From: Ignelater luminosus
Taxonomy: Eukaryota > Arthropoda > Insecta > Coleoptera > Elateridae
Direction: 5' to 3'
NCBI GenBank assembly: GCA_011009095.1
Contig: VTPC01091249.1
Coordinates: forward strand, 133,819 to 197,818
Length of the DNA stretch: 64,000 nucleotides
Part shown: one piece after another, positions 37,309 through 49,806 of the stretch
How the letters are laid out: every line of letters begins with the position of its first letter
How positions within the stretch are numbered: position 1 is the first letter of the stretch
Notes under the pieces: generated by a model
The model's input: the letters and a program-made list of their open reading frames with translations, nothing else
Told to the model about the DNA's origin: nothing
Databases searched by the model: none
Program-made: the position numbers and the translations under genes

Positions 37309-38264
37309 CGAGGGGAGCAATATTTAAAAAGGAATTAGAGGCAAAATAGCATGTGCTTTGGAAACAGCGATGTTTAGTTAGGTTAGACACCTGATTTCAT
37401 TTGTTTATGTTTATTTGTTGATTCACAGCTGTCAAAAGTGTAGCGTTGTTTACAATAATTCTTTAAAATGCAGAATATTGAATTTCTTGCAGTAATAAAG
37501 TTCTTAACAAAAGAAAATGTTAAAGCACCAGAAATGTGAGAAAGAATGGTAGCAGTTTATGGCGAATCTGCACCGTCTATTTCAACAATCAAACATTGGA
37601 GAAAACTTTTTAAGTGGGGTCGGGAATCCATCGAAGACGATCCCCGTCCTGGTTGACCAGTGGAGATGACCTCGGATGAAGTTGTGACAAAAGTGGAAGC
37701 TCTTGTTGTTGAAGATGCAAGATTAAAACACCGAGTTATTGCAGAAAAGGTTGGAGTCTCACCTACAACAGTTTTGCAGATTCTACATGACCATCTTGGC
37801 ATGTCAGAGCCACCTCGAAAATTTCGTGTTGTTGCATCTGCAAGGAAAGTCACGGCAACAATATTTTGGGATTCTGAAGGAGTGCTGCTAATTGATTATA
37901 AAACAGAAGGTAGGACTATAACAAAGGAATATTCTGCTCAACTTCTGTTAAATTTATGGGAATCCATCTAGCAAAATCAGCATGGAAAATTGACTCGCAG
38001 TGTCAGGTTGCTTCATGACAATGCCATAAATCATAAGTTGTACAGGCGGCCATACATGAATGTGGATTTGAAGAAATTAATCATCCTCCGTATAGTCCGG
38101 ACCTAGCTCCATCAGATTATTTTTATAATGGTTTAGAGTTGTTAATTAAAAGATGTAATAAGTGTATAACAATAAAAGGAGACTATATTGAAAAGTAATT
38201 AGAAAATTTTTATTTTATTGGTAACGCGTGTACTAAAGGCTGAGGAATTCTGGTGCTCCCCTTG
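37309..38264 (+). mobile_element. mariner transposon, decayed with internal deletion
   Basis: Terminal inverted repeats CGAGGGGAGCA (left) and TGCTCCCCTTG (right) lie within TA dinucleotides at 37307-37308 and 38265-38266. Inside are recognisable mariner parts: the helix-turn-helix N-terminus from 37468, KHRVIAEKVGVSPTTV, then abruptly RKVTATIFWDSEGVLLIDY, and finally HDNA and SPDLAPSDYF in shifted frames. About 90 residues around the first catalytic aspartate (the GDETW region) are deleted. There are in-frame stops near 37538 and 37655. It is 956 bases against about 1.3 kb for a full copy. It differs from the mariner at the left edge of the window. Confidence 0.88.
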
Positions 38265-38450
38265 TATTTATCAAAACAAGATGCTTTCTATTTTTAATTT
38301 TTTTATTACTTGGTCCACTTCAATGGTTGAAGTAAGGTTGTATGCAATGATATGATATACCAGTAGATTATATATTTTTTCTGAACATACCTAAATTTAA
38401 TTCTGTAAAAATGACCATACTGGTATGTGGTATGCATTTGCAGTGACTTG

Positions 38451-38498
38451 AATGATGACCCTTTTATTTTTATCTATTTTTCATGATAAAGGACAGTT
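38451..38498. repeat. 48-base direct repeat, copy 2
   Basis: Partner of 36547-36594; see there. Same orientation. Confidence 0.7.
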
Positions 38499-38629
38499 TC
38501 TTTTGATCTTTGCACTTGTCATTTTAGTACTGCCATTTTTAAAAGGATGACGCCATCGTCATATTTACGATCCAAGAAGAGCACAAAAAAATATAGCCTA
38601 CTAGAGAAAGTATAGTAAGAAGAAGTGTT

Positions 38630-39870
38630 GCCAAAAGGGTGGAAATTAGACATATTCTCTCAACCTATGAAAAAGGTAGTAAAGACTTGTGTGAAAACTA
38701 CAGAGGAATCACCTTATTGAGCATTATATATATAAAACACTATCAAATACATTGTGCAGAACATTAGAAGACCCTATAGAACCAAGGTTAAGAGATTAGC
38801 AGAACGGTTTAGAAGAGCAAGATTAACAATTGCCGTAATACTTGGAAAAATCATGAATACAATTTGAAACTATGTGTTCTCATAGTCGACAGAAACATCT
38901 TGTACCAGGGAATGGAAAAAATGAATGTTTCTAATAAACCAGTTGGACTGGTTAGGATGACTATGGATGGATCAAACACCGTAGTAAAAATGCAAATAAG
39001 AATAACATCCAAATTAAAAATTAGCAATTGAGTATGCTAAGACAATGGACTGCTAGCAGTATTATTCAATATAATAATAGAAAAAATATCCCTGTTAAAT
39101 TTAAGCAGGGGAAAATGTGAACAAAAATATGGCTCAAGCAATAGTATATGCTGATGATTTGCAATTAATATGTAGAACAAAAGTAAAGTGCAGGATAAGC
39201 TAGTAAAGATGAACAGAATAGCTGAAATATGTGGGATAAGAATAAATGAAGAAAAAACCAAATACAGCATGTCCCAAATTCAAGGCTCATCATTGGGATC
39301 TTTGAGACCATAAGAGATACAAACTCAAATGCAAACACCAGTAAGCCACGAATTTTTTTTGAAAAAGCAAGAATTATTAGTAAATTGATCTCTAAAACAA
39401 GTAACTTTCTTATAGTTTAACTGACTTTACATCTCCTATAGTTTCCGAGATCCCAATAATAAGCTTTGAATTTGGGACACACTGTTCAGAAAAAAGGGAG
39501 GATAACCAAGAACATATAAAACTAGGCCAATATAATTTTGTAAAAGTAAATCCAACTATCACGGAGCAGTAATAAATAATTACAGTGATATATTGACAGA
39601 AATCAAATATAGAGCACAAACAGGTATGAGAACTTCTTGTGCAAATAAAGAGTTACAAGTTAAGTAGCTATCAAAGGCAATCAAGATAAGATAAGAGTAT
39701 ATAAATCAATGATATGATTAATAATGACAGCGAATGAATCATGAAGTTGAGAAAGAAGTAAAAGCAGAAACTATAAGTTTATAAAAATTCAAAGATTACG
39801 ATGGCTGGGCCACATAGAGTATGATTCAAAGTAGGGTCGACTTAATAAGATATGGACAGAAGAGGATATA
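38630..39870 (+). pseudogene. LINE relic with a MITE inserted
   Basis: Shifted frames carry typical LINE reverse transcriptase blocks: VLPKGWKLDI, NYRGITLLS, LVRMTMDGSNTVVKMQ and the catalytic YADDLQLI (about 39140). After the MITE at 39264-39485 come GQYNFVKVN, ILTEIKYRAQTGMR and LRWLGHIE, which belong to the region downstream of the reverse transcriptase in the same type of element. Many stops make it non-functional. It appears to be the same family as the relic in the kinesin-5 intron. Confidence 0.75.
39264..39485. mobile_element. MITE inserted in the LINE relic
   Basis: Starts ACAGCATGTCCCAAATTCAA and ends with the inverse of ACAGTGTGTCCCAAATTCAA; the arms remain alignable for about 65 bases through TTGGGATCT. 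The 222-base unit has no coding capacity. It resembles the arms of the element at 18150-18808. Confidence 0.72.
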
Positions 39871-39944
39871 AAGAAGTTAAAAATAGAGTAGTAGAAAGAA
39901 AAATGTAAAAATAAACAAAAGTATGATAGAAACATCCGAGAATG

Positions 39945-40134
39945 TAAAACATAACCACAACTCTTGTTTTCAAATTTTGGCGGCCATTTTGATCATGTTC
40001 CCGAAGAGATCAAAAAAGAAAGACACCATGTGGTCTTTAATTTTTGATGTAGAAGCCAAATGTGAAGTCAAAATTTCAAAAAAATGCAGACAAACTTTGC
40101 AAATTCAGCAACGACTCCTATTGGAGTTTATTGA
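39945..40134. mobile_element. Fragment of the AACGAACTCC MITE, reverse orientation
   Basis: Aligns in reverse complement with 3895-4210, sharing GAAGTCAAAATTTCA, GCAAATTCAG and AACGACTCCT. Internal parts are deleted relative to the full copy. Confidence 0.65.
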
Positions 40135-40140
40135 TAAGTA

Positions 40141-42837
40141 GAATGAAAAACCACAAAGTCCTATGAAATTTAAAATTAAGAACACAAACTAAAACAGCAG
40201 ACAAAAAAATTAAAAGGATTATATTATATAAAGCACGGTCTCAATCATCCATCATAATAGAGGTTAAGTATTTGTATCTGACATGAATACACAGCCAGTA
40301 ATGCATAAACCAAAAACATTTACAGCTGCCTACCATGGGACAATTAGTATTTATAGATACCCAATATAAAGTAGATAATGGGCAATCAAGAATGATGACT
40401 CTATAACCCAATGTGTACCAGTTGCAATATAAAGATATTTTAAATTTATAAATGCAACAGGGAACGACTTACCCATCTTACGAGTTCGAAATGATTTGGT
40501 GAACTATCCTAGAGGAAAAAAACTAATTGTATGTTGTGAGATGCAACTTATTTCTTCCTGGATTTACAGTTTTAGTGTTTTCTCTCTTTATAAATGTACT
40601 AGGCATTCTTCACACTCTTGGGTAGGTGTATGCATTCTAAATGCTTTAACTCATTATACATGTGCATCCAGGCATACAAGGTAAACGCTCTAAATAAAAA
40701 GCTTTTTGTACATCTGAGCCCAAAATTCTTGGACATGTCACTTTACAATTATGTATCACGTGTACTTATTTTCATTTAAAAAAATCTAAGACCTTTTTGT
40801 TGTGGAAAACTGATTTTGTGACTTAATGTAACTAATATGTCCTAGAAACCAGTCAAATATGATTCAGCCTGTAAATATTGTTAAAGATGTAAAATTACGT
40901 AATAGGCCATTGTGTAATACATGCGAGTGAATTTCATAAATACTAGGCAACGAGCCAGCTAACAAACTGTTATTGTCTTACTGTGCAACCACTCAAGAAC
41001 CCAAACAGCACTTATGGAATTCTGCCGTCTGGTTACAAATGATGACTGACTTACAATGTACCCTACCAGTTGTCAAAGAAATTCTATAAGAAAATTAATT
41101 AGTGCAAGTTTCACTACTCACCTTTGAAACGCATTCAGTGGTTACCCCATAAGCAAATTCGTAATTGACACTTAAAATCGTGTATTGACATAATTGGGAT
41201 CATTAAAGGCAAAGTCAATTTTTCACTTAGCTTGTGCTTTAAATGTGGCAGAGTTGAAAAATTGAAAATTTATTTGTAATGTCATTTTCATTATATAAAC
41301 TGTAGAGAACTACAACTGTTGAATTAAATAGTAGTGGAAGTGCCAAAAATCTCATACCAAGTAATTGCATTTTTATTAACTCTAACAATATTTTACAACA
41401 AAGATTAAAACTGAGAGACTTGTTAATAAAACAATTAATAAACGAGTTCTATAGTCGATTAAAAAACTGCAAACCATTACAGAACAGTGCCGTTCTTATA
41501 GACAAATATAAGATGCATAAAAACTAAAATAGACCTACAATGGTATGCAAATTCTCGGTAGCATATGTAGAACACATTTCAAGTGATAATTCACTTTTTG
41601 AGTTTTTGGCATTTAGACAGTTATTTAATACAGCTATTCAACCATTAACATTAATCAGTTAATGCTGACATTAGCCTCCAAAAAGGAATAAAGTCTGAGA
41701 ACTCCAATATTAGTTGGTTATCTTTTGGTTAACTCTTGAAAACGATATGATACTAAATTAAGATGTAAAATGAAAGCTGAGCATGGATAATTAGTAGACT
41801 AAGAACATTTTCAGACAAAAATTGTTGTTTACCATACGAGTTTTTGTTTTTTTATAGAATGTACTTGAAGCCATGAACTCGTCAATCACGTGAATACAAT
41901 TTATTTCTCGATAACGAGCTCGCTTTTGTGTTGATTTTATTTTGTTTATCTTAACATTGTTTTAATGCACAAAATGCGAGTATGCACAAACTGTCCATGC
42001 TTTTAATGGTGTAAGCATGTAAGGCTTGATAGTCTATCTAGTATGTCCAAAGTTTGATTATGAGAAAGATGGAATATTAATTAAAGTGGAAAAATGTTAG
42101 TTTCATTATACAAAAAAATTCCCAAAATAAATAAGATAAGTATATCCCTTCCATTATCAAGTAGCAACTTATGTGTTTCGAATGTCTCCAGTGTAATTGA
42201 TTTAATTTCTGTGATTTTCTTCTTCAAAAAAAGTTATTACACATTATAATTAACTGTAAGAAAAAGTTTCCATAAATAAAAAAAGAAAGTGTATATAAAA
42301 ATATAATTATCGAGTAACAGTGAGTTTGAGATAATCGTATTTTAAATTAATTGTACAATTATTAGTTCTTAAAAGTCCATTCTTATAGGTTAACTCAGTG
42401 AATCACCATTTACCACTATTATTACTATGCATTTTATGAAATCACTAAACAGCTGTCAATTTCGTTCGATTTATAGTACGTAACTTAATAAAACGAAATA
42501 TATTTAAAACACTTTTAAAACGAACTTCTCAATAAAAGTTCTAAAAATTTTTATTGTAATAGTTCAATAATAAAGTACATAACACTTGATAAACAAATAA
42601 AAAGTTGAATATGGAATGTCAATAGTAGAAGTCTACAACTCCTTTTTATGTTGAAGGTACTAGTTACTAATTCTATTAAGACTGATATGTTATGCTATTT
42701 AAGTAACCTCATACGAAAATACGCTAAATATAATAAGTTAACATAAATCCTTTGATTAGCATACAATAAATAAACCTGTAACTTTTGAATAGGCATTATT
42801 TAATATATAACAATCAACTAAACTTAACAAGAACATC
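40141..42837. other. Intergenic between repeats and Patj 3' end
   Basis: About 2.7 kb of AT-rich sequence. I see no conserved coding region, RNA gene or clear repeat. The right end must include the Patj 3' UTR. Confidence 0.4.
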
Positions 42838-45800
42838 CTACGATTGTGGTGACTGAACCGTGTTGATTGTAGGTAAACGATTTTGTTCAAGTCCTAGCTG
42901 TTGTACATTATGTGCAACAGTATCCGGAATTGGCAGTGGTTTGGCTACACCTATACGCACTATGCCTTTAGGCGCTCCTTTCAAAGCTTGAACTGCTTGA
43001 TCTAAAGAAGCATTTTCCAAAACCGTGTCATTCACAAATAACAAACGGTCACCAGGGATTAACCGTCCATCTAACTGTGCAACACCTCCGGGTACTAAAC
43101 TTCTAATAACAATTACAGTGTCATTTGGATCTATAGGATCCTGATAATCCAAAATAGAAAATCCTAAACCACGTTCCCCTTTCACGAGTTCTATTATTTG
43201 GGGCTCTGAACTCCACATTGCTAAACCAGTTAAAGGTTCTAAAGATCTCGATTTCATCTTATTAAACGAAGTATCTGTGTTGGTTACCGAAGCTACGCTG
43301 GTACTTAAAGAACCATCTGATTTGGCTTTAACTAATCTATCGGATGCGGGTAACAAGTTTTGCAGACTTCCGCCCAAAGCCCCCCTCTGCGTAAAAGGTG
43401 ATCCTTGAGATACTCGGTATGTAGAAGAATTGCAAGAACTTCTACCACATACCATCCTCACATTCACTGGAAGTTCCTTTAAGATACTAACAACTTCGTG
43501 ATGATTCATGCCTAGCAATCTATGTCCGTTGACTTCCAATAGCTCATCCCCAGATTTGAGCTTACCGTTTCTACCAACAGGTCCTTCTGGCAAAATAGAC
43601 CTGATATAATGGTGCGGCCTGACTTCTTGTCCATCTTCTACATCAACAGTCCCTTCTAAACTTATGCCTAGACCACCGCGTTCCCCAAATTTAGTAAGTT
43701 GAGCCACAACAATTTCCGTATCTGGGCCCATTATTTTTAACCATTTCGCTTTAATCGCTTCTTCGACTGCCGGAGTTAATTCAGTTATCTCAAATCTTTT
43801 CTGTTGCAAAAAGGAGAGATGTTCATTTTTCGTTTCGACAGGTTCTTCTTCGACTCTGTCATGAGCGAAGTCTCCTTCTTCTGTCAATGGAAATCTGAAA
43901 TTGATGTTAAAATAAATAAAATAATTTAAATTAAAAAAAAGAACACGGTTAATAAACTTACAATCACATAGAATACACAACTAATGTGGGCAAGTGATGG
44001 ATTTAAGCTAAAATCGGTTATATTAGTAGAAGCTACAAGTCACAAGCGTTAGTTACAATAACAACAATACAGCATCTAGCACAACAACCACCTTATAGCA
44101 TAACCCATAAATAGTTAAAAGACATGATGTAAATTAAAATGAGATTCTAGTACAACACTGTAGGCTCGTAGGGCTGAAGATTTATTACCGTGGTACTCGA
44201 GGAGGGCTCGAGGGCGTCGAAGGTTTTAGTTCACTGGCTGCAATTGCTTGCTGCAGCTGCTCATACTTGGGTCCATGCAAGTATCGTTCCAGGCACAACC
44301 TAACAGTATTTCCGCTGCTTCGTAACACTTCCACGGCTTGAAGATTCGTATACCCTTGTAAAGAACGTCCGTCTACTTCCACGATTCGATCATTTACCCG
44401 TATTTTACCACTAAGATCTGCTGCACTACTTTTACTAACACTTTTAACAAAGATTCCAGAAAGTTCTTCTTTTTCACAAACGTAACCCGCTATTGTAATA
44501 CCAAGACCATTATGATCTTTTTTTAATTCGACGGTAAATTTTTCCATTTCTGGCATTTTTACACCCATATCTAAATTTAACAAAGGTAAAGATGGAGATG
44601 CAGGTATGCGAGGAAGACCTGAATAAGCTTTCGATTGATCAAATGGAACTACATCTCCAAAGTCAGCATTTTTATGAAATATTGGCGAATATTTGTGTTG
44701 AATTAAATAACGATCTAATTCAGCAGGTTCGGTTAAAAGTCTCGTTGGCACTAATGGAGCTGAAGAACTTAAATACTTATAATCTGATGATGAAATGGAA
44801 AGACCTGCTGGACGAGCAACTACTAATCTGACATGTGTACCAGATTGTCTCAAAACTGTTGCTACTTGCTCGGATCCCATTTCGTGTAGATTCACCTCCC
44901 CTATCTGTAATTTCAAAAAAGAAACAGTTAACTAAATCAAAATATAACGTTCGACGTCTTACTTGTAAAATATGATCACCGCTTTGTAATCTACCATCTC
45001 TATCTGCCACACCACCTGGTAAAATTGTTTTAACTACAACACCCATGGTTCTTACACCGACTATTCCAAAACCTAAACCAGTTCCATCATTAACTAAATC
45101 GATTGCTTCAACTTGGGCCCATTCGGTACTTAACAGTGTATCAGAACCAGCTTTAGAAGCATCACTGACAGCTGAAGGCGATCTATGAACACTATCTTCT
45201 TCTGGACGTTGAACTATAGCTAAGCCTTGAGCTTTTTGAAGAAGACGTAGAGCCTACATAATAATATTCTCTGATTGAAAACTACTTAAGAATTTTATAT
45301 AAAATAGAATGCATAACTGTAACAATACAGTTAATCAAATTAATATAACAATAACTTTGACTTTGTATATAAAGTAAAATTGCTATGAGTTTATATACAA
45401 GTTAAATTGATTTTAAAATACTATCGCTATTATTTATCATTATATTAAATAAGATTTTTATTGTTCAACGCAATGCTGAGAGAAACGTATAAACAGATTA
45501 TCTTCTTTTCTCTGTTTAAAGTCAAATATCTCTGCAACGGATATCAATAAGAAGAAATAGTAAACATCACAATATGAAAAAAAAAATCCACAATGAATGC
45601 CTAAATAATTTGATGTTATTGAATAGCTTGTGTTCAATATCTTCTAATGCCGTAGCTTTCTTTTGTGAAAAGATGTGATTAAACAAAAACAGAATTAATT
45701 TCTAATTACACAATTTTTTAAAAAGTTAAGCGAGTCTTTATCTCCTACCTTTCTGGGAATTCCAATCTTGAAGTTTGAACCAACTATAGAGTAATATATT

Positions 45801-47137
45801 GATACACTGTAACCAATTATATAAAATGGCTTATATAGAGCAGAAAGATATTTACGTACTACAATAAGAAGCAACTGCCTTAGTTAATGGATTAGTCAAT
45901 AGCTTCTTAATCGAACAACCGACTTAAAACTTTCCTATTTTGTGATATTCTAGTAAGAACTTACACATTACATAATAAAAGTATAGATGCAGTGAGGGAT
46001 ATATTTAAAATCTATCTAAAATTGTTAAAAATAATAGTCATACACCATTTAACAGACTTAAGTCTGTCGTTTTGAACACCTTATGCAATTAAATCGGTGA
46101 ATTTTTTTATTTAATATCATTAATGTAGCTTGTACATCGGAACTTGTAATCCAATTACTTTAAATAGAATTACAGCTGAATCTGACGTTGCTTTATAAGA
46201 AAAATAAGTAACAATAAGTACATTTGCCTTATATTCGATGTTTTTACTATCCAACTACTACCAACTAGACAAATAAGTTAATAATAGTCAGCAAAAGTAG
46301 GCTCGTGATGAATCTTAACAATTTTCTAAAATATAAAATGTACTTGAGATATAACAAACCAGAAGTCATTGTAGCGGCATGTCATTAACTTTAGTCGACA
46401 CACGACAGACTTTATTTTTATCAACAAACAATTCTGTTTCAAACACAAAGAATGTGTTCATGCGCACTAATTACTTAACATTACAACAATTCAGTTGCGT
46501 TATTGTAGTATGATAAGAATGAGTTCTACTATCTTCGGTGTTTATTTTATTAATATAAATGTATTATAAATACTTATTATAAAACATTCTTAGTGTTGTA
46601 TTACGGATAAATTAGTGACATGTGTTTGTATATAAACTCATAATCTACTGATATATACTACATAAACATTTTAGTTACCTCTTGGTGTGAAATGGTAGGA
46701 TCTAAAGGTTTGCCGTCGACAAGTAGAACTTTATCATCAGAAACATTGAAATTATGTATTTGAGGTGAGCCTGGAGAAACAGGTGCTGAAGGCACTCTCT
46801 GTTCATCGAAATCTTGTGAGTGATGAAAATCTTCTGCATAACCAGGATCATATAATTCACCACCAGGTGGTACATTTATTGCAAGTTCACCTGAAGGAGT
46901 AATATCAAAATCCACTGGTAAAATTGAAGGATGTTGCCCTAATTGTTGATTTAATTCACTCAAAGAGTCTTGAACAGTAACTATACTTCTAAATATTGGA
47001 TTTTCTAGCACAGATATTAACAAATTTAATTCTTGGCTGGTGTTTGTCTGTAATTTAGTGTCATCTAAATCATCCACCGTCTGTTTTATATCTTCTAATA
47101 ATTGTAATGCACTAGATATATCAGCATTTAAATGCAT
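42838..47137 (-). CDS. Patj: Patj (L27/multi-PDZ polarity scaffold)
   Basis: Four exons, complement(join(42838..43894, 44189..44904, 44963..45253, 46679..47137)), give 840 aa (fly about 870). Residues 1-65 are the L27 domain ([18 protein letters not shown]...), which binds Stardust/Pals1 in the Crumbs apical complex. Four full PDZ domains follow, each with its carboxylate-binding loop: GLGFGI (about 200-285, split over exons 2-3), GLGITI (about 373-463), GLGISL (about 540-635) and GLGFSI (about 720-815). Between L27 and the first full PDZ is a half-[22 protein letters not shown] through LAIVQR (about 135-172), lacking its binding loop. The start ATG is the conserved family start. A Harbinger-like element lies about 180 bases upstream. 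Confidence 0.95.
45254..46678 (-). other. Patj intron 1
   Basis: A 1.4-kb intron without recognisable coding exons. Near 45735-45785 a stretch (TCTGGGAATTCCAATCTTGA) resembles one arm of the 18150/39264 MITE family. Confidence 0.5.
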
Positions 47138-47319
47138 TTTAAAACTTAAAGTTTTATGGCTATATAACAAATTAAGGCATAAACAAAAATAATAAAATGA
47201 CAGCGACAAATCGAAATTATCGGAAGGACGTTCAATCACGTGAAGTTAGAAGCATGGTGCGTTCAGAAATACAAGAAGCACGAAGGGCAACAGTCAAATG
47301 TTTATAAACATTATTCTAA

Positions 47320-49285
47320 GAGGCTTATTCTGTAAGCGTTAACAACTTGTTAGCGACTTGTTAGATACCAATTATTGTTAAGTGAACAGCTAGTCGCTCA
47401 AAAGTTATTCTGTAAGCCAACAACCATCGTTACGAGCCGACTTGATCGTTACGTGTTAGTTGTTTACTAACAGTACCTCACGGCTTGCCGTTCGCCACTA
47501 AACAATAGTTGTTAACCACAAGTATTTCTGTTAACAGAAAAGAAAAAGGGTCTTTTAAGTTCAGAAATGGCTAATTATTTTGCAGAAGTATTAGATGAGC
47601 TGGAAAGAAGGTAAACTATTACCAAGAGAGTATACTACTAAATAAAATAGATAACAATAAATCAGATTTTATACTAAATTATTTATTCATTTTTATTTTC
47701 TAGTTACAATAAGGTTGGGGTATTTTAGTTGCAATTTAAGTTTTTTGTCGCTTAAATTATCATTTATTTGAGTTAATATTTTGTGAATCTTATTGTTGTC
47801 TTGTTTATGACTGTCTTTCTGTTGCTGCAGCGATGATAAAGTATTTCGTTGCACTTGTGGTTTTACAACAGATGAGCTCTCTTTAGATGGATAACTCCGC
47901 TTTACTGGGGTGGAGTTTTCTAGATGGCGAATTTATTGGGGTACTCTTGGTGGTACTTATGGTATGTGAAGTTGCCATCTCTTTCAGATCAACAGCTGGA
48001 GACTGGTTTACTTCTAATAGATTTTCTGTAAATATACACAGTGGCATGAATATTGATGACAATTACTAATAAAGAAAATATATTCAGAAATCAAATATTC
48101 CTAACTTGATCAGAAAATTAAGGATTTCTGAGAACTTGTTTACATCGATTTACTATTTGCCTTTCTCTTTGATTAGGCTAATGACTCATGTCACAAAGGA
48201 TTAGTGATCACAGATAAAGATCTTCAGAGTTCATTGAATATAATATAAGAAACTAAACAAAATACATAAAATTTGTAAAGTTTGTGGTCTACAATAATAC
48301 GTATGTATAGGTAGGTGATATTTTTTATAATCTATATCGACAACGCCAAGCTCTGAAGTATCAGCCATGCCTTCAACGACCACTCTTTCCAGCAAACTCA
48401 ATAACGTATCTTCTAAATTTGTTAATGGTTTCTCAGGTGGGCCTCCTCCAGTTTGACCAGCACTAGCTTTTATTATCCGAGCACGTTTTCGTACTGCACA
48501 TTTCCAGTCCGTAAACACCTTTAAAATAAATTTTCAGATTACTTTTTTAATGGCAATCTTCTTATTATTTAAAATGATTTAGATGAAAGAAAAAACGTGA
48601 TTTCGTATCTTGTTTCTAGTTTGTTTTTGATGCATTATTGCAATTGAATGAAACTTAAAGTTAAAAAAATGGATCCAAATTTAAGTGTAATTGTAATAAT
48701 AATTTGAATAATATTCATCTTAAAAACAAATAAATTTCAAAAATGTACTTACCCTTTTCCATGTTTCCGTGGATCTATGAGGGCCACCTACGCTATTTAG
48801 CGATTTTGTTAATTTCGCCCAGTTTCTTGAATTGCGTTGGGGTTTTCAGGACAAAATTTGTTAGTCCTGAACGCCTCGTTTGTCTTTAATTCGTCCACAA
48901 ACACCATGTATTGCTGCCGAGTAGTTTTTTGGGAACGCTTTTTTTTCTCACGAACGTTTTCCATGATACTTTCGCACGTTATTTTTAAATTTCGTTCGAA
49001 GATACCGCTATGCCCCTACGGCTGCTTTTCAAAAATAACCCGCTACAAGCATGCGCATGCGCAACAATTCTCCGCGAGGTCCGAAGTTAGCTGTAAGCGC
49101 TGCAAGGCGTACTCGAGAGATTCTAAAAGCATTCGGCTGTCTTTATGGATTGCTGGCACAGTCCAAGCGCTTAACAATACGTGATACAGAATACAGTTAT
49201 TGTTCACGTTGTCGTTAAGTAAGTCGCTAACGACTGTTGTTATGAAACAAGTTGTTTATGAACGACAGTTTACAGAATAAGCCTC
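47320..49285. mobile_element. Harbinger-like DNA transposon with TAA target duplication
   Basis: The 1966-base unit starts GAGGCTTATTCTGTAA and ends TTTACAGAATAAGCCTC, with further subterminal similarity (AACAACTTGTT, GTTAGCGACTT on both sides). TAA lies at both borders (47317-47319 and 49286-49288). A 3-base TWA duplication plus a MYB/SANT-like companion gene is the PIF/Harbinger pattern. The transposase gene itself was not found (only a possible start, MANYFAEVLDELERR, at 47567), so it is probably non-autonomous. It lies just upstream of Patj. Confidence 0.8.
47705..48963 (-). pseudogene. Broken MYB/SANT-like DNA-binding gene of the Harbinger-like element
   Basis: On the minus strand, a first exon from ATG at 48963 reads RQQYMVFVDELKTNEAF and then, after a frameshift of one base, NWAKLTKSLNSVGGPH to a donor near 48753. 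The next exon (from about 48518) continues VFTDWKCAVRKRARIIKA and a linker LEDTLLSLLERVVVEG. A third part near 47705-48000 carries a helical Gln/Lys-rich C-terminus with another frameshift. The trihelix/MYB-like core with its spaced Trp residues matches regulator proteins that accompany Harbinger transposases. At least two frameshifts make it a pseudogene. Exon borders are approximate. Confidence 0.65.
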
Positions 49286-49806
49286 TAAATATTTATGTAA
49301 AAAATAAAACTGTAAATGAAAACCGTTTCTATTGCAATACCTCATTTTTACATCAATAATAATCGATTAATTTATTAAGAATGATTTATATGATTATCGC
49401 TAACTGCTAAATAAAAAATAAATGCTTGCCATAAATAATATTTTTGAAGTGTACAGCCTGTTTTTTTATTATTAATTTGATTTTATCACATTTTCGTATC
49501 GTACAACAAACATACAGTAAATTCAGGTTTACAACTTAAAAACCAAAAATCACTACATATATTGACAACGTATGTTTATTTTAAAAAAATGACAGAAATG
49601 ACAGAACTTTAACCTATAAATACATATTTAGTAACTTTTTGTAAACTTTAAAGTACACTGTAACAAAAATATCATGTCAAGGCCTACCTACTCTGAATTC
49701 TATAATATAAAAACGTACTATAAAAGAACGTATTTTATAGTATTCTTAGTTTTTAGATAAATGATAAGAAGACTTTTATAATTCTATGAAAGATATATGT
49801 AGCTAC

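Noticed and set aside
48837-49184. 115-codon plus-strand frame near the right end of the Harbinger-like element
   Set aside because: Antisense of the MYB/SANT-like exon, whose spaced Trp residues make the minus strand the coding one.
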